Shown here: positions 1 to 11,500 of the stretch, in pieces
Numbering within the stretch: the first letter of the stretch is position 1
Layout of the letters: the number at the start of each line of letters is the position of its first letter
From: Terfezia claveryi
Lineage: Eukaryota; Ascomycota; Pezizomycetes; Pezizales; Pezizaceae
Reading direction: 5' to 3'
DNA length: 64,000 nucleotides
Assembly (NCBI GenBank): GCA_015179025.1
Contig: WHUX01000147.1
Coordinates: 1 to 64,000 of the forward strand
Position numbers and translations under genes: made by a program
The notes under the pieces: model-generated
Told to the model about the DNA's origin: nothing
Seen by the model: the letters and a program-made list of their open reading frames with translations, nothing else
Databases searched by the model: none

Positions 1-540
1 ATAGAATTCATGCTTTCACGGTCTCTAGATATGCATGAACCCCATACATATCATAGTACTACGACTACGATTTCCCAATATGACTATTACCAGGTTAGGC
101 ATTGAGTAGTACAGCACCCGCGCGCGACAGTGGGCTGAGCGGGGCTGAGCACTGTCATGCCACCCCTCTTATTATCCATTATCTCATTGTCTCCGGAAAG
201 TCTATATTGTCGGCCTTGGCAATCTAGCTTGGCAACTATAGTTTTCCTGTATATATACCTTCCCCCCTCCCACCTTTTCCCTTTGCTCTTTATCCAATGT
301 CTTGTATGATTTCCAAAGCATATTAGAGCAAGTATTAGAGTGAGTATTAGAGCGAATATTAGAGTGATTATTAGAGCGAGTATTAGAGCGAGTGTTGTAG
401 CAAGTATTAGAGTGAGTATTATAGCGAGTGTTGTAGCGAGTATTATAGCGAGTATTAGTACGCTGTGTATACTATCATAATTAGTGAATAAAATGAATAT
501 TTCCGCTGTAAATATTTTCGTTCTGAAGTCTGCTCCGAAA
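1..540 (+). repeat. Terminal-repeat-like copy (third arm)
   Basis: This stretch is homologous, in the same orientation, to about 51300-51870 and, inverted, to about 47905-48330. Shared landmarks are the GACTATTACCAGGTTAGG block near 80, the CTCATTGTCTCCGGAAAGTC block near 185, and the ATAGTTTTCCTGTATATATACC block near 240. From about 325 to 460 it has a degenerate 12-bp tandem repeat of the type AGTATTAGAGCG, present in all three copies. It is cut by the window start, so its full length is unknown. No coding potential was seen. Confidence 0.7.
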
Positions 541-972
541 TCTGCTACAAAATCTGCTCCGAAATCTGCTCTAGTGCCAAGATTCCAGAGCTGTTAGCGT
601 GTGCATAGCCTGTTCTAGCGTTGTTATAAGCTGCATTTTAGCACTACTATATTGCAACGGTATTCTTGACAATATAATAGCGACCATTTTTAGTCTCCAC
701 AATACTTACTAAAGCAATGGTATTCTGGACAATACTTACTAAGTCCACGGTAGTCTTGACAACATGGTGGCGAACATTTTAGTCTCCGCAATACTTACTA
801 AAGCAATAGTATTCCAGACAATGCGTACTATGTGCTATACGATGCCACTAAAATAAAGTTGTCTTATGTATATGGAAATAAATAGGAGTTGCCGACTAAC
901 ATTAAAGTATCCACAATAACATAGGAACGCGACAGCACTGCTCGTGTGATAACATCCCCCTTTTTGGTACAG
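541..972. repeat. Non-coding stretch with ~105-bp direct repeat
   Basis: No gene was seen. A short repeat around TCTGCTCCGAAA occurs at 525-575. Between about 655 and 835 a unit of roughly 105 bp is repeated imperfectly; both copies hold the block AATACTTACTAAAGCAAT followed by a TATTC(T/C)(G/A)GACAAT block. The boundary with the duplicated segment is at 973, where similarity to 59507 begins. Confidence 0.5.
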
Positions 973-1302
973 TGGTCTCCGGTTACAGAACTTAAAGCAC
1001 TTACCCCTAAATTATCATGAGCACAATTTATGTGGGTTGAACTGTCAATGTTTGTTGTGAGAAATAAATGAGATTCTCAGATGCCTCACAAGTTATAGCG
1101 AGTTGAAGTGAACAAAGAGGCAAATTGAACAAAGGGGGAAATTGAACAAAGGCATGCATTCATTCTTTGTATGCAAGTAAACGATCGAGACTACAAGCAA
1201 ACTTGAATGTCACGAACCGAAAAAGGAAAATGTAACTTGTATTACTACTAAGCAAGCATGTGTCACTAAGCACATAGATACATTCCACATAAACCAGATT
1301 TA

Positions 1303-1800
1303 TTATTTTTTAAAATTCATGGTTATAGGGCCAATATGGGCAATATGGATATTTGAACAGCCAGGCTTGATAAGATGCCCTTCCATTGAGCTGACCATCT
1401 TAGGCTGTCTACCTAGACCTGCCCTCCTTTTTTCCCTCTGCTTCCGATTGTGAGCCCTTCGTTGCTTGCGGAGGAGCCACTGTTTAGCATCCATAGTCCT
1501 GAAGGTAGCAACCTCATCCCCATTCTCATCAGGCAAATGACTTAGTACTCGCAATGGGGAATGAGGCTTTACTGGGCAGAAACCAGAAGGCGCGGGGTCT
1601 AAAATCATGGGACGTTCTTGGAAGGCAGAAGCAGATGTAATAAATTGGGATAATTCATATTGCGTACTTGGGATGAGCTTCTCATTCTCCTTGTTCTCCG
1701 GCTGCTCACTAGGAAAATTGTCTTCAACTTCCTCACCATCTGTAGGTGCTTCACTTGGGGTGGCAGGGACTTCTACTGGCCTGCGAGACTAGTAGCGCCG
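1303..1800 (-). pseudogene. Gene Y copy 1, basic protein of unknown function
   Basis: The frame is open from the stop at 1303 back to about 1793, well beyond the first Met at 1608, so the 101-residue ORF is only the C-terminal part of a longer exon. The upstream part is acidic (runs such as DGEEVEDN) and the centre is very basic, with a KQRRA-RK-REKRR stretch that resembles a nuclear localisation signal or a basic DNA-binding region. At 1791 copy 1 has TAG where copy 2 (60325 region) reads CAG, so copy 1 is probably dead or shortened. No family was recognised. Confidence 0.5.
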
Positions 1801-1869
1801 CGGATATCAGTTCCTAAATCACTAGAGTAAAATTCGGATTAGCCGCAGGCTTATAACAAGGTCCTGTTG

Positions 1870-2490
1870 TTTTCAAGTGATGTGCCCACCACACCGCTAT
1901 AGCACCTATTTCTGTCCACTGGAGCCTTAACTATTTTCTACCACTACAAGCCGCGGTGCATTTGGCACATGCAGTTGCCTAAGGCTTCCAAAAGCTCAGT
2001 CCTCAGGAAGTAATGAAAATACAATCAGAATCTATCCAGTGCAACCGGTCAATTGGGCAAGCCCATTAAGCTCAGAATCGCAAATACCAAGATTATATGG
2101 GATAACTGCAAAACATGATATTGGGCAAGAAACTAAGTATGAGAAGTTCATACCTTGGGCCATGCTTTGCTCTGGGATTCCTGTACTCGAGTTGGTATGT
2201 ATTTTGTTGTTCGGTATGTGAGATCTTGAGGATGAGGATTACAGTAGTTGAAGAAGTAGCATAGTGATTACTGTTGCTGTAGTTAAGGAGCAGCGAGGAC
2301 ATGCAGATTTTATCTACTATTGCTATGGCCACTATCTGGCTATAGTCCACCCTCCAGCCCCTTGATGTCTCTATTGCTAAAGTAAAGGAGTCTCAGAAAC
2401 GAGATAAGACTATGCAACTTAGAGTGAAGAAAAAAAGCCAATACCCGATCGGTATGTGGCTGGTCATTACATGTGGAGGTATCTTCTATA
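1870..2490 (+). pseudogene. Gene Z copy 1, two-exon gene, decayed
   Basis: Coding-like sequence runs to about 2211, ending with residues such as YEKFIPWAMLCSG and a GTATGT donor at 2212. It resumes after an acceptor near 2281 with residues KEQRGHADFIY, which copy 2 also keeps. In copy 1 an extra C near 2357 shifts the second exon out of frame, and a TAA replaces a codon near 1980. Copy 2 is broken elsewhere. The reading frame upstream of about 2000 is uncertain because the copies differ by indels. The product is unrecognised. A TGTCACGGA array follows directly on the sense strand. Confidence 0.45.
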
Positions 2491-2526
2491 CAATTGGGAG
2501 TTTGATATGCTTGGAATCACCTGGTG

Positions 2527-2935
2527 GTTAGTTGGTTGTCTTGTCACGGATTGTTTGTCTTGTCATGGACTAGTTGACTTATCACTTTGTTGTCTTGTCA
2601 CGGATTGACTGTCTTGTCATGGATTGGATTGTCTTGTTACGTACTCATTGACTTATTAGTCGGTTGGCACTTGACTTGTCACAGACTGATCGTCTTGTCA
2701 CGGACTTATCACTGAGTGATTGTGTTGGTACGTACTGGTTGACTAGTCTGGTTGCACTACCCTTGTAGTTGTCACGGACTAGTTGACTTGTTAGTCTTGA
2801 TCAGACCCTCGTAGAGGTTGACTTGTGAGGAGGGTGTTGTGCCAACCAGACTATTGACTTATCACGGACTAGTTGACTTGTCACGGAATAGTTGACTTGT
2901 CACGGACTAGTTGACTTGTCACGGGCTGGTCACTG
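2527..2935 (+). repeat. TGTCACGGA-core tandem array (copy 1)
   Basis: Many degenerate units carry CTTGTCACGGA followed by variants of CTAGTTGA; the last four (about 2865-2935) are nearly regular at 19 bp. The array is interrupted at 2740-2850 by an imperfect inverted repeat whose arms are TAGTCTGGTTGCACTACCC and GGGTGTTGTGCCAACCAGA. The same array is at 61073-61485. Confidence 0.8.
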
Positions 2936-3252
2936 CTGAGCAGTTTGGTACTTGCGGTTATTCCAAGCAGGCGTAGGTATTTCGTAGCATTACCGAATAT
3001 GGTCACATACCATAGAGCTCTAGTTATTCGGTAGCGTAATTTCAAATTGGGCGGCATACTTAAGTAGTGTTTCTGTTGAGGCTTAACTAAGCAACTTCAC
3101 CCAACAGGTATAGATTTCACAAGCTAAGCAGTATTAGCCACAGATCTTAGCACACACTGGGTATGTAAGCCAGATTGAAATAAGGCTACTAAGTAACTAG
3201 TATGTACTGATCTAAAGTAGAATAAAGAGGTACGTAAACAGGATACACATCC
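2936..3252. other. Non-coding spacer
   Basis: Nothing was recognised in this stretch. It is well conserved between the two segment copies and has no long open frame on either strand. Confidence 0.4.
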
Positions 3253-3416
3253 ACTGGCGAACAATGATCCTTGTCAGTTTAATGACATAGGCCGAGCTTA
3301 TGCAGTAAAGGTGATGTCCGAGTGCAAAACAGGTGGTAGTAACATGCTCACTGACTTGCTAATAATGATGTCTGTAGCGAAAGTCAGAGAACTAACAAGG
3401 ATCGTTATTCGCCAGT
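3253..3416. mobile_element. 164-bp inverted-repeat element (MITE-like), copy 1
   Basis: The ends are inverted copies of each other over about 26 bp, beginning ACTGGCGAACAA on the left and its complement on the right. Between them lies 110 bp without an open frame. Copy 2 at 61809-61972 has the same length and only one mismatch between its arms. No clear target duplication was found, so it may also be a structured region of the larger segment and not an insertion. Confidence 0.5.
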
Positions 3417-3585
3417 TGATGCGGTATTACAATATCCAGATAATTCCTAGAATAGGCAATAGTCATCAAATATGAGCAACAAGTTTTTTCTTTTTTAAAA
3501 ATGAAAAATAAAAAATAAAATATATGAATAAAACTATATATATATATAGCATATAGGTATTGCCATTTCATATTAGCCTAACAAT

Positions 3586-4625
3586 ATGGCAGAGAACTAT
3601 TACAACCTAGATGATGAAGAGTCGTTTGAATGCTTCACAGTGTTGTGGGAGCAGGACAATAGACTACAATATTTCCTGAGCCTGGGTAGCAGTGAATTGG
3701 TAAAATTTGAGGCTACGCTGTTGGTTATGGAACGATTCGACCCAAGCAGGATTGAGTCTCAGTAGCAGCCCAAGTACTCCTTGAGCTGATCTGGATAGGT
3801 CGGTACCACTTAGCCCTGGGGCCACATCTACTTGGGATCCATTTTACCTAGACGACTACACTCTTTACGATTTATTATGGGTTACTCTTTTCAACTTTTA
3901 CCTGACTCTCTGCCGACCAACTACCAATGGCATGGGTGCATTATCTTGGAGTTTATCCGAAAATTGTTAATTTCATCTGTAAGTTGACACTGGGCTAAAG
4001 AACATCTGAGCCGTAACTTACCTTATTCTAGGTGCTTTCCGAGACCCATCGAATACTAGATGCCTTGGTGTCTCGACGTCGTATATTTGTACCCAACCAT
4101 AGCACCCATCACCAGAATAATAGTACAATATTGTAGGGAGCATATCTCGCTTCTACCTTTCCAAAGGCATGTTCTTGATGTTGCATCTAATCACAATGTC
4201 AGGCTAACTCCATGTAGACCTCCAGAGATTATCAACTTCTACGCAATACCCTACTAGACTTGGAGATAGTCTTTACTACAATGGAACACTCCCACATCTA
4301 GCGAGAGCGGCATGGACGTAGAAGTAGATATGATTGCAGACAATGTTGAAGAGTGTGCAGTGGATTCGGAGTATAGTGGTTCCTCAGGCGCATCCTACTC
4401 AACCAATAGTGAAAGCTTTGGCTCTCCAAGCGATCTTGGGGGTCATCTTCTAGTTTGGAAAGCTTACAAGCTTCAGAAGCGTCAGAAGCGTCAGAAGCCT
4501 CAGAAGTCTCAGAAGCATTGAAAAATGATGATTGGAGTACGCATTGGCCTGCGTGGAGGATTGCAGCTTTGGATTAGAATTGGGTTTGGTGTGCAGTAGA
4601 TGCGCAAGGGTCGGCCAATAACTGA
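3586..4625 (+). pseudogene. Gene X copy 1, broken two-exon gene
   Basis: This is the counterpart of 62142-63436. Exon 1 starts at the ATG at 3586 (MAENYY). A one-base loss near 3763 produces an early TAG (CAGTAG where copy 2 reads CGAGTAGCA). The intron donor GTAAGT is near 3979 and the acceptor TTCTAG ends at 4031. Exon 2 has a TAG near 4256 where copy 2 has TGG, and a frame-disrupting indel in the Ser-Glu-Ala repeat region near 4440. Copy 1 lacks the 249-bp insertion found in copy 2, so it shows the empty site (ACTACAATATTT near 3675). It is a decayed copy of a gene with no recognised family. Confidence 0.65.
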
Positions 4626-4754
4626 CATTTCTTTCCTACTGTATCCTTACTTGTATAACCTTGTATACAACGTTGAGTTTTTGAATTGAAAAGGCACTGC
4701 AAGTACCTATGGCATTGGATATGTACCTCTCGAAGCCACCCACTTTTCCGTGAT

Positions 4755-4895
4755 AGAAGTGGTTTTCTGTGACAGAAGTGGTTTTCCGTAACAGAAGTGG
4801 TTTTCTGTGACAGAAGTGGTTTTCCATGACAGTAGCGGATTTCCATGACAGAAGTAGTTTTCTGTAACAGAAGTCCGTGATACTGTCCCCTCTGT
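4755..4895 (-). repeat. TCCGTGACA-core array, 19-bp period (copy 1)
   Basis: About seven units of the form TTTTCCGTGACAGAAGTGG with frequent decay (CTGTGACA, CCGTAACA, CCATGACA). Copy 2 at 63555-63715 is far more regular. The core reads TCCGTGACA on the plus strand, the opposite of most other arrays relative to neighbouring plus-strand exons. Confidence 0.85.
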
Positions 4896-4997
4896 CCTAG
4901 AGAGTTAATAAATATGTTCAATTCCCTGATGTATTACTTGACCAGTCCACCAACTACAACAGCCTGAAAGTATCAACCACCAACTCCTTTTACTAAT

Positions 4998-5249
4998 ATG
5001 TCTATCTCTCCAAATGTCCTGGTCCCTTCATTTACAATAAATTTGTCCCTCACCAGGATTCTAGGTGGTACTGCATTCAAGTGGGAGGCCAAGAAGTCTG
5101 TCTGTTTCACAGAATGGTGGGAGACAACCGAATGGGCTGGCAAAGTCCGTGACAATCTTGCCAAAGACATGCTGAATCAAAACAATATTAGCCCACCACG
5201 ATGGGATTTCAAACTGCGAATGGCAATGCACTGGGCTCAATTTAGTTAA
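4998..5249 (+). CDS. Coding-like exon of unknown product
   Basis: This 83-residue frame (for example KWEAKK near the middle, then EWWETTEWAGK and RDNLAKDM) reads like true protein sequence and ends at a TAA six bases before the hAT BED-finger frame. In copy 2 the equivalent Trp codon is TAG (about 63913), so copy 2 is interrupted. It may be a last exon of a gene in the duplicated segment or a first exon of the hAT gene. The first Met is only the ORF limit, and the true start is unknown. Confidence 0.35.
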   Translation: MSISPNVLVPSFTINLSLTRILGGTAFKWEAKKSVCFTEWWETTEWAGKVRDNLAKDMLNQNNISPPRWDFKLRMAMHWAQFS

Positions 5250-5926
5250 GGCGCAAAGGTCAGTAGTGGAGAACCTTTCATATATTGCTTGGGTTGCAAT
5301 AGTTCATTACAGCACCCGAGTGCATTCAACTTGGGTACGACACACATGAAATCACACCTAAGCTCTAGGAGATGCCGCGCCACAACTGGGCGAAAGAAGA
5401 AGGATATTGCCAACATGTTTGTGAGGGTAATTATATAATCCGTGCCAATGCAGAATACACAGACTGATATTATCCGTAGGCTGCAACTACTACTACTATA
5501 CAAGTTCCTCAATTTAATGATGATGTATTTCAATATGAACTGATGAAAATGGTCATTGCATCCAACCTACCTTTCCAGACAATCGAGCATCCACAATTCC
5601 ACCACCTCCTAAACCTTCTTAGGTCTCGAATAAATATCCCCAGTACAACTACACTTCGGCGTAGTATACATCATTATACAGCGGAAATTCAAGCAAAGCT
5701 CAAGAAAAGCCTTCCAGACGATACATTGCTTTACCTCGCCACTGACTGTTGGACCTTACCTAATAAATTAGTATTTATGGGTACAACACTCTACTACATA
5801 GACAAAGAATGGCAAGTGCGTCAATATACTATCGGATTCCAATTCCTTAGAGGGGAATCTCATAATGCAGTACAACTAGCCAATAAGCTAAGCCAAATAA
5901 TCCAGGACTTGGGTATCACTAGCCGG
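5250..5926 (+). pseudogene. hAT transposase, N-terminal part (interrupted)
   Basis: This is a cut-and-paste DNA transposase of the hAT superfamily. A BED-type zinc finger is visible at about 5286-5375: C-x2-C (CLGC), then H-x3-H (THMKSH). A likely small intron starts at GTGAGG near 5420 and ends at an AG before about 5463. The second exon runs without a stop from about 5515 and has the hAT landmarks DTLLYLATDCWTLPN (catalytic-core first Asp region) and YYIDKEWQVRQYTIGF. Translation enters element A at 5927 after residues DLGITSR. The gene continues at 25056, where the next residues are VLAIVSNNASVN, typical of the hAT core. Five bases, GCCGG, precede the insertion and GCCAG follows it. Confidence 0.85.
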
Positions 5927-6499
5927 TGTAACAACCGTGTGTTCAGTTGTCATCACCTGCGATCGCAGGTACCAGGTCATTGCCATTGTTGTCTTTGTCT
6001 TTGTCATCACCTGCGATCGCAGGTGATGGGTTATTGTTATCGTTACCTTTTCCTTGGCTTCCGAGATAGGGAAGCTTATTTCCCCCATTGCCCTGACCGA
6101 GTTATGTATATATAGAGCCTGTCCCTCGTACTGTCGTTGGATCCCCATCTAACGTCTTGTATACCCAATACAGGACCTTGCTTCCCCCAGCGCTTGTGCA
6201 CCTCCCTTGTGCACATCCTTGTCTCGAACAAACAACTCTGCAGTACAGCTGCCTCCCTTGACATACGCGGCAACTGCCTCCACATGTCTCGTATCCCTTG
6301 CCCTCTGCCTCTCTTGCCTCGTGCCTTTTGCCCTTGCCCCCGTCTCAGTCTTCCCCTGGTCACACACATAGCCTTCCTACATCTGTCTTACCCTAGCCTC
6401 TCCCCAGATCACACACGTAGCGCTCCTACATGTGCGATTGCCCCTTGCCACTTCCCCGGCGTACCCCTTGGTCGCCTTGCCCCCAGAGCCGTCGTTACA
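5927..6499 (+). repeat. Element A 5' LTR
   Basis: 573 bp, TGTAACA to CGTTACA. It contains GTATATATAG (TATA-like, about 6105) and many CCTTGCC pyrimidine-rich tracts. A 24-bp perfect palindrome (half-site CATCACCTGCGA) is at 6005-6028, and an incomplete copy is at 5951-5970. An inverted repeat of CACACGTAG type is near 6410-6435. Confidence 0.9.
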
Positions 6500-6535
6500 C
6501 TACGTTGGATCTTCTCGACCAACTGGTATGCTGTC

Positions 6536-6791
6536 ATGTCCGGAACCTCTCCACCCGCTGTCAGGTTTCAAACCTGGAGGAACTCCCCTATACCCTCAGG
6601 CCCGAACGAATTGAATGCCTATCGTCAAGAGATCATCGATATCTTCGAGGCCATGGATGCCATCGGGGCCGAACTCGGCAACAGCCTGGCTGTGGCCGAA
6701 CGAAAGCTGAGATCCGCTGACGAAGAGATCACGGTCCTCCAGACAGATCTCGACCATGTGAACCTTGCCCTAGCCACTGAACGGACCACGG
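6536..6791 (+). pseudogene. Element A gag, N-terminal part
   Basis: The ATG at 6536 opens a capsid-like frame (MSGTSPPAVRF, then ELGNSLAVAERKLRSADEE, a probable coiled coil) similar to the gag starts of elements B, D and E. It is cut after residues ERTTV by element B. The remainder resumes at 13006 with VQNLGRALANLAIP, the same order as in element D. The bases CACGG before and CATGG after B mark the insertion. Confidence 0.85.
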
Positions 6792-7239
6792 TGTCACAAC
6801 CATCCCTTCCCAGCCTAGTCTGACCTCGTTGTTGTTATCTCGGCTCCTGAGATAAGGGGTCTCGGGAACCTTATTCCTTCCGATGGCCTTGACCAGGAAG
6901 GAAGCCTGTATATATAGCTTGCTCTCTCCGCCCTCTCGTTGGATCCCTATCCAACGTCTTGTATATCCAATATAGGGCCTTGCTTCTCTCCATGCTGGTG
7001 CATCTCCCTTGTGTACCTCCTTGTCTCGCCTCGACTCTGCAGCCCTGCTGCCTCCCTTGACACACGCGGCAACTGCTTCCGCGTGTCTCGTGTCCCTTGC
7101 CCTCTGCCTCTCTTGCCTCTTGCCTTTGCCCCCGTCCCAGCCTTCCCCTATCACACACATAGCGTTCCTACGTGCGCGATCTCCTTGTCCACTGCCTAGG
7201 TGTACCCCTTGGTCGCCACGTCCCCCGAGCCTCGTTACA
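6792..7239 (+). repeat. Element B 5' LTR
   Basis: 448 bp, TGTCACAACC to CTCGTTACA, the same length as the 3' copy. A TATA-like GTATATATAGC is at about 6908. It is followed by CTACGTTGGATC, a sequence found just after every 5' LTR of this group in the window and probably part of the primer-binding region. Confidence 0.9.
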
Positions 7240-7275
7240 CTACGTTGGATCTTCTCGACCAACTGGTACGCTGTC

Positions 7276-8583
7276 ATGTCCGGAACCCCTCCACCCGCTG
7301 TCAGGTTTCAAACCTGGAGGAACTCCCCTATACCCTCAGGACTGAACGAATTGAATGCCTATCGTCGAGAGATCATCGACATCTTCGAGACCATGGATGC
7401 CATCGGGGCCGAACTCGGCAATAGCTTGGCTGTGGCTGAACGAAAACTGAGATCCGCCGATGAAGAAATCACAGTACTCCAAAACGACCTTAACAATGCC
7501 ACCATCGCTCTGGCCAACGAGCGAACCACGATCCAGACCCTCAACCGCGCTATGGCCGCTATGTCGGCAACCCCACCCTCTGCACCAACCGCCAAAACTG
7601 AAAGTATTCCAACCCCCCCCAAATTCAATGGGGATAGGGCTCGCCTCTGAGCTTGGAAGAACTCGGTAAACCTCAAACTCAATGGGGACGCAGCCAGATT
7701 CCCATCCGAGCAACACCGATTGGCTTATGTCTTTGCCCTGCTGGAGGGTAAGGCAGTAGATCAAATACAGCCATATGTCCTCGAGACTGGGATTAAGCTG
7801 GACGGCATCCTGGCACTCTTCGCTATTCTACACAGGGCTTTTGGGGACCCCGATGCCGTGGGAATGGCTAGCCGAGCCCTCCGAGCCCTGAAACAACGTA
7901 ATTCGGATCTGTCCACATATGTGGCAGAGTTCTCCAGGCTGGCAGCAGAAGTATTGTAGAATGACCAGTCAAAGCTCAAGCAGTTCTAGGAGGGACTGAA
8001 TGACGAACTTCAACAGGCCATAGTCACCCTCCCAGAGACCAAGAGTCTCGACGAATTAATCGACCAGGCATCCAGGGTGGAACAACGGATGGCTAGGTTG
8101 AGACACCGCCTTACCTTCCACCCTGCTACCCGCTCACCTCAGCAACCACCACAATACCAACCACAGCAACACCAACAACAGCAACCGACCCCCAAGCCTG
8201 CCCAAGTCCCGGCCTCGGCCAACAAACCCGTGCACCCCTCTCTCGTGGCAGGTGGTGCCGCGCCTATGGACCTATCAGCAGGTAGGCCACGGTTAACCCA
8301 GGAGGAGAGAGATTGCCGCCGAATGAACGGGCTGTGTATAGCATGCGGGAAAGGGGACCATTTTATCGCGGCATGTCCCCTCCGCAAAAACCGCTCGATG
8401 GCCGCTCATGCCATCTCCGAGTCACGGATCGAGGAAGTTGAAGAGTCAGGAAAAGGGGAGTCCCTTGCCTGGTTACTGACACTAGTAAGGGACCTGCCCA
8501 GGGTCATTTATCTTTGTTTGCGTTTTCTTTGCCCGTACCAATGTCTGTTGATGAATCTCACTTGTTTGGCGAGCATTTTGTAG
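7276..8583 (+). pseudogene. Element B gag with zinc knuckle
   Basis: The frame starts at ATG 7276 (MSGTPPPAVRF). Features in order: N-terminal coiled coil, a capsid region with GDPDAVG and STYVAEFSRLAAEV, a Gln/Pro-rich linker (about 8145-8215), then a CCHC knuckle, CIACGKGDHFIAAC, at about 8337-8378. Stops interrupt it at 7648 (CGA to TGA), near 7957 (TGG to TAG) and near 7987 (CAG to TAG). The protease frame begins in the -1 frame relative to gag near 8490, as in element F. Confidence 0.88.
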
Positions 8584-11500
8584 TACCAATAACTGTTAAA
8601 TTCAATGGTAAAACAGTGGTAACATCAGCTCTCATAGATTGTGGTGCTTCGGGAATTGCATTCATTGATCAGACCTTCGTCAGTAAAAATTCCATACCAA
8701 CCTCCAAGTTAAAGACCCCCCGTCTTCTCGACGTCATTGATAGCCGCCCCATCTCTTCTGGGGCTATTACCGACCTTGCGTGTCTGCTCAGTGCCATTGG
8801 AGACCATTCGGAGGACCTCCCAATATTCGTGACAAAGCTCAAATACCCGATTGTACTCGGAATCCCGTGGCTGAGAATGCATGATGTATCAGTCAGCTTC
8901 GACTCTTATACCCTGCAGTTCAACAGCCAGTATTGCAAAAAGCACTGCGGGAATCCGAGGGCTACCGTTACTGGGCTGTGTGCCTTGCCACCCCCGATAA
9001 TGCACTCAATCTAGGTGGCACACCCGTCTGCACACATCGATGCCAATTCCCCTGTTCCCCCTGTCCCCCCATGCCCCCTGTCCCTCCCGCGTCTCCTGGC
9101 TCTCCTGGTCCCCCAAAGTCCCTCAACATTAGCTTTATCGGGGCAGGGGCTTTCGCTTACCTCACCAGGAGGCACAAGCTGAAGGCTCATGCTCTGTCCA
9201 TACATGAGGTAAATCTGGAGATTGGTAAGACCCGGTCGAAGGAGGAGTGGAAGTCCATGGTCTCGGACGAATACCACAAATTCATCAACCTGTTCTCGGA
9301 AAAGGCAGCAGAAAAACTCGCACCCCACCGGCCAAATGACCACATGATTCCGCTGATAGAGGGTAAAACCCCTCCCTATAAGCCCCTCTACGGAATGTCC
9401 CGGTTGGAGCTGGAAGCTTTGAAGAAATACTTGGAGGACAACCTCAACAAGAGCTTCATTCGCCACAGCTCCTCACCAGCAGGTGCCCCAGTGCTTTTCG
9501 TGAAGAAATTGGATGACTCTCTCCGGTTGTGTGTCGATTACCGGGGCCTAAACGAGATAACGGTCAAAAACAGGTACCCCTTACCCCTAATCCAGGAGAC
9601 ATTAGCCAGGCTCTCCAAGGCCAAATGGTTCACCAAACTGGATTTAAGAGGGGCTTACAACCTGGTACGGATCGCCGAGGGGGAGGAGTGGAAAACTGCC
9701 TTCCGAACACGATATGGCCATTTTGAGTATAATGTGATGCCCTTTGGCCTAACCAATGCCCCTGCCTCCTTCCAGCACTTCATCAATGACACCTTGCGGG
9801 ACTTCCTCGATGTGTTCTGCACAGCTTACCTGGACGATATCCTCATATACTCGGACTCCCTAGCGGAACACAAAATCCATGTGAGGCAGGTGTTAGAGAA
9901 GCTGGAGAAGGCCGGATTATACCTGAAACCGGAGAAATGCGAGTTTCATGTGCAGGAGGTCAAGTATTTGGGGTTAATCATCACTACAGAAGGTATCAGG
10001 ATGGACCCCACCAAGGTTACCGCTGTCCAGGAATAGCAAACTCCAGCAAATCTCAAGGACGTCCAAGCCTTCCTGAGGTTCGCTAACTTTTACCGACGGT
10101 TCATTCTAGGGTATTCGAAGATTGTAGCCCCCCTCACCGCCCTAACCAAAAAAGACCGGCATTTCGACTGGAATCCAGAAGCCCAATATGCCTTCCAGAA
10201 CCTCAAGGAAGCCTTCTGCTCAGCGCCAATCCTGGCACATTTCAACCCTAACCAGGAGTGTGTCGTTGAAACCGATGCCTCCGACTATGTGTCCGCAGGA
10301 ATCCTGTCTCAGAACGATGTTAATGGTATCCTCCACCCAGTGGCCTACTTCTTGAAAAAGCACTCCCCAGCCGAGTGCAACTACGAGATCTACGACAAGG
10401 AGCTGATGGCCATCATGCGAGCATTCGAGGAGTGGAGGCCACATCTGGAGTCAGCCAAGGGGATTATCGAGGTGTTGTCCGATCATAAGAACCTTGAGTA
10501 TTTCACCACCACCAAACTGCTTAACCGACGGCAGGCCAGGTGGTCGGAGTTCTTATCTCGGTTCAACTTCAAGATCAAATACCGGCCAGGCAAGGCTGGT
10601 AGGAAACTGGATGCCTTGACTAGGAGATCAGGTGACCTCCCTAAGGGGGGGGATGAAAGGCTAAAATACCAAAATCAGGTGGTATTGAAGCCCAAAAACC
10701 TTGATCTAGCGGCCAATGTCCTTGCTGAAGCTGAGGCTGGGGCTGATGCGGAAGCTGAAGCTGAGGCTAATGCTGAAGCTGAGGCTAATGCTGAAGCTGA
10801 GGCTAATGCTGAAGCTGAGGTTAATGCTGAAGCTGAGGCTACTGCTGAAGCGGAGGCTGAGGCGAGAGCTTACCTCCAACAACTGGTGAGACAGGTATAC
10901 GAGGATGACCCCCTGGCCAAGGAAATTATCGCCGCAGTGGATTCCGGCCAGCACTGCCAGCCCAAAATCTCCCTGGCCGAGTGCACCGTCCAGGAAGGCC
11001 TCCTATACCACCGGGAACAGCTCTATATACCAGAAGGAGGAAGGTTACGCCTGAGGCTGATCGAGGAACACCATGATACCCTGGTGGCGGGTCACCCTGG
11101 AGTGGCCAAGATGTTAGAGCTTCTGGCCAGGGAATACACCTGGATTGACCAGCGGAAGGAAGTGGAGCGGTACATACGGAACTGCCATGTTTGCAAGCAT
11201 GCTAAGCCTGTCCGCCATGCCCCGTACGGGACCCTGAAACCTCTGGAGATTCCGGATCGGCCCTGGCTGCACCTTACCATGGATTTCCTGATGGGATTGC
11301 CGGAAGACTCGGGATTCAACGCCATCCTGATGGTGGTCGATCGGTTGACAAAGATGAGGCATGTTATACCTTGCCGGGATACCTGCTCTGCCCCAGAGTT
11401 AGCCAACCTCTACCTCAATAATGTATTCCGGTATCACGGCCTCCCTGAATCGATCGTGTCTGACCGTGGCCCTCAGTTCACCTCGGACTTTTGGAGAGCC

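Larger units (their letters stand above)
973..5170. repeat. Duplicated multi-gene segment, copy 1
   Basis: The sequence from 973 (TGGTCTCCGG) is collinear and in the same orientation with 59507-64000. Copy 2 runs into the window end, so the true right border is unseen. The copies differ by scattered substitutions and small indels plus one 249-bp insertion present only in copy 2. The segment holds, in order, a minus-strand gene (Y), a plus-strand gene (Z), a TGTCACGGA array, a 164-bp inverted-repeat element, a plus-strand two-exon gene (X), a second array and a last coding-like exon. Each copy has different broken exons. It could be a large uncharacterised transposon or a segmental duplication; no transposase of its own was recognised. 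Confidence 0.85.

Noticed and set aside
6137..6823. Long plus ORF covering the element A LTR and gag
   Set aside because: The LTR part is open only because it is rich in CTTGCC pyrimidine repeats. The gag start is the ATG at 6536, just after the LTR end.
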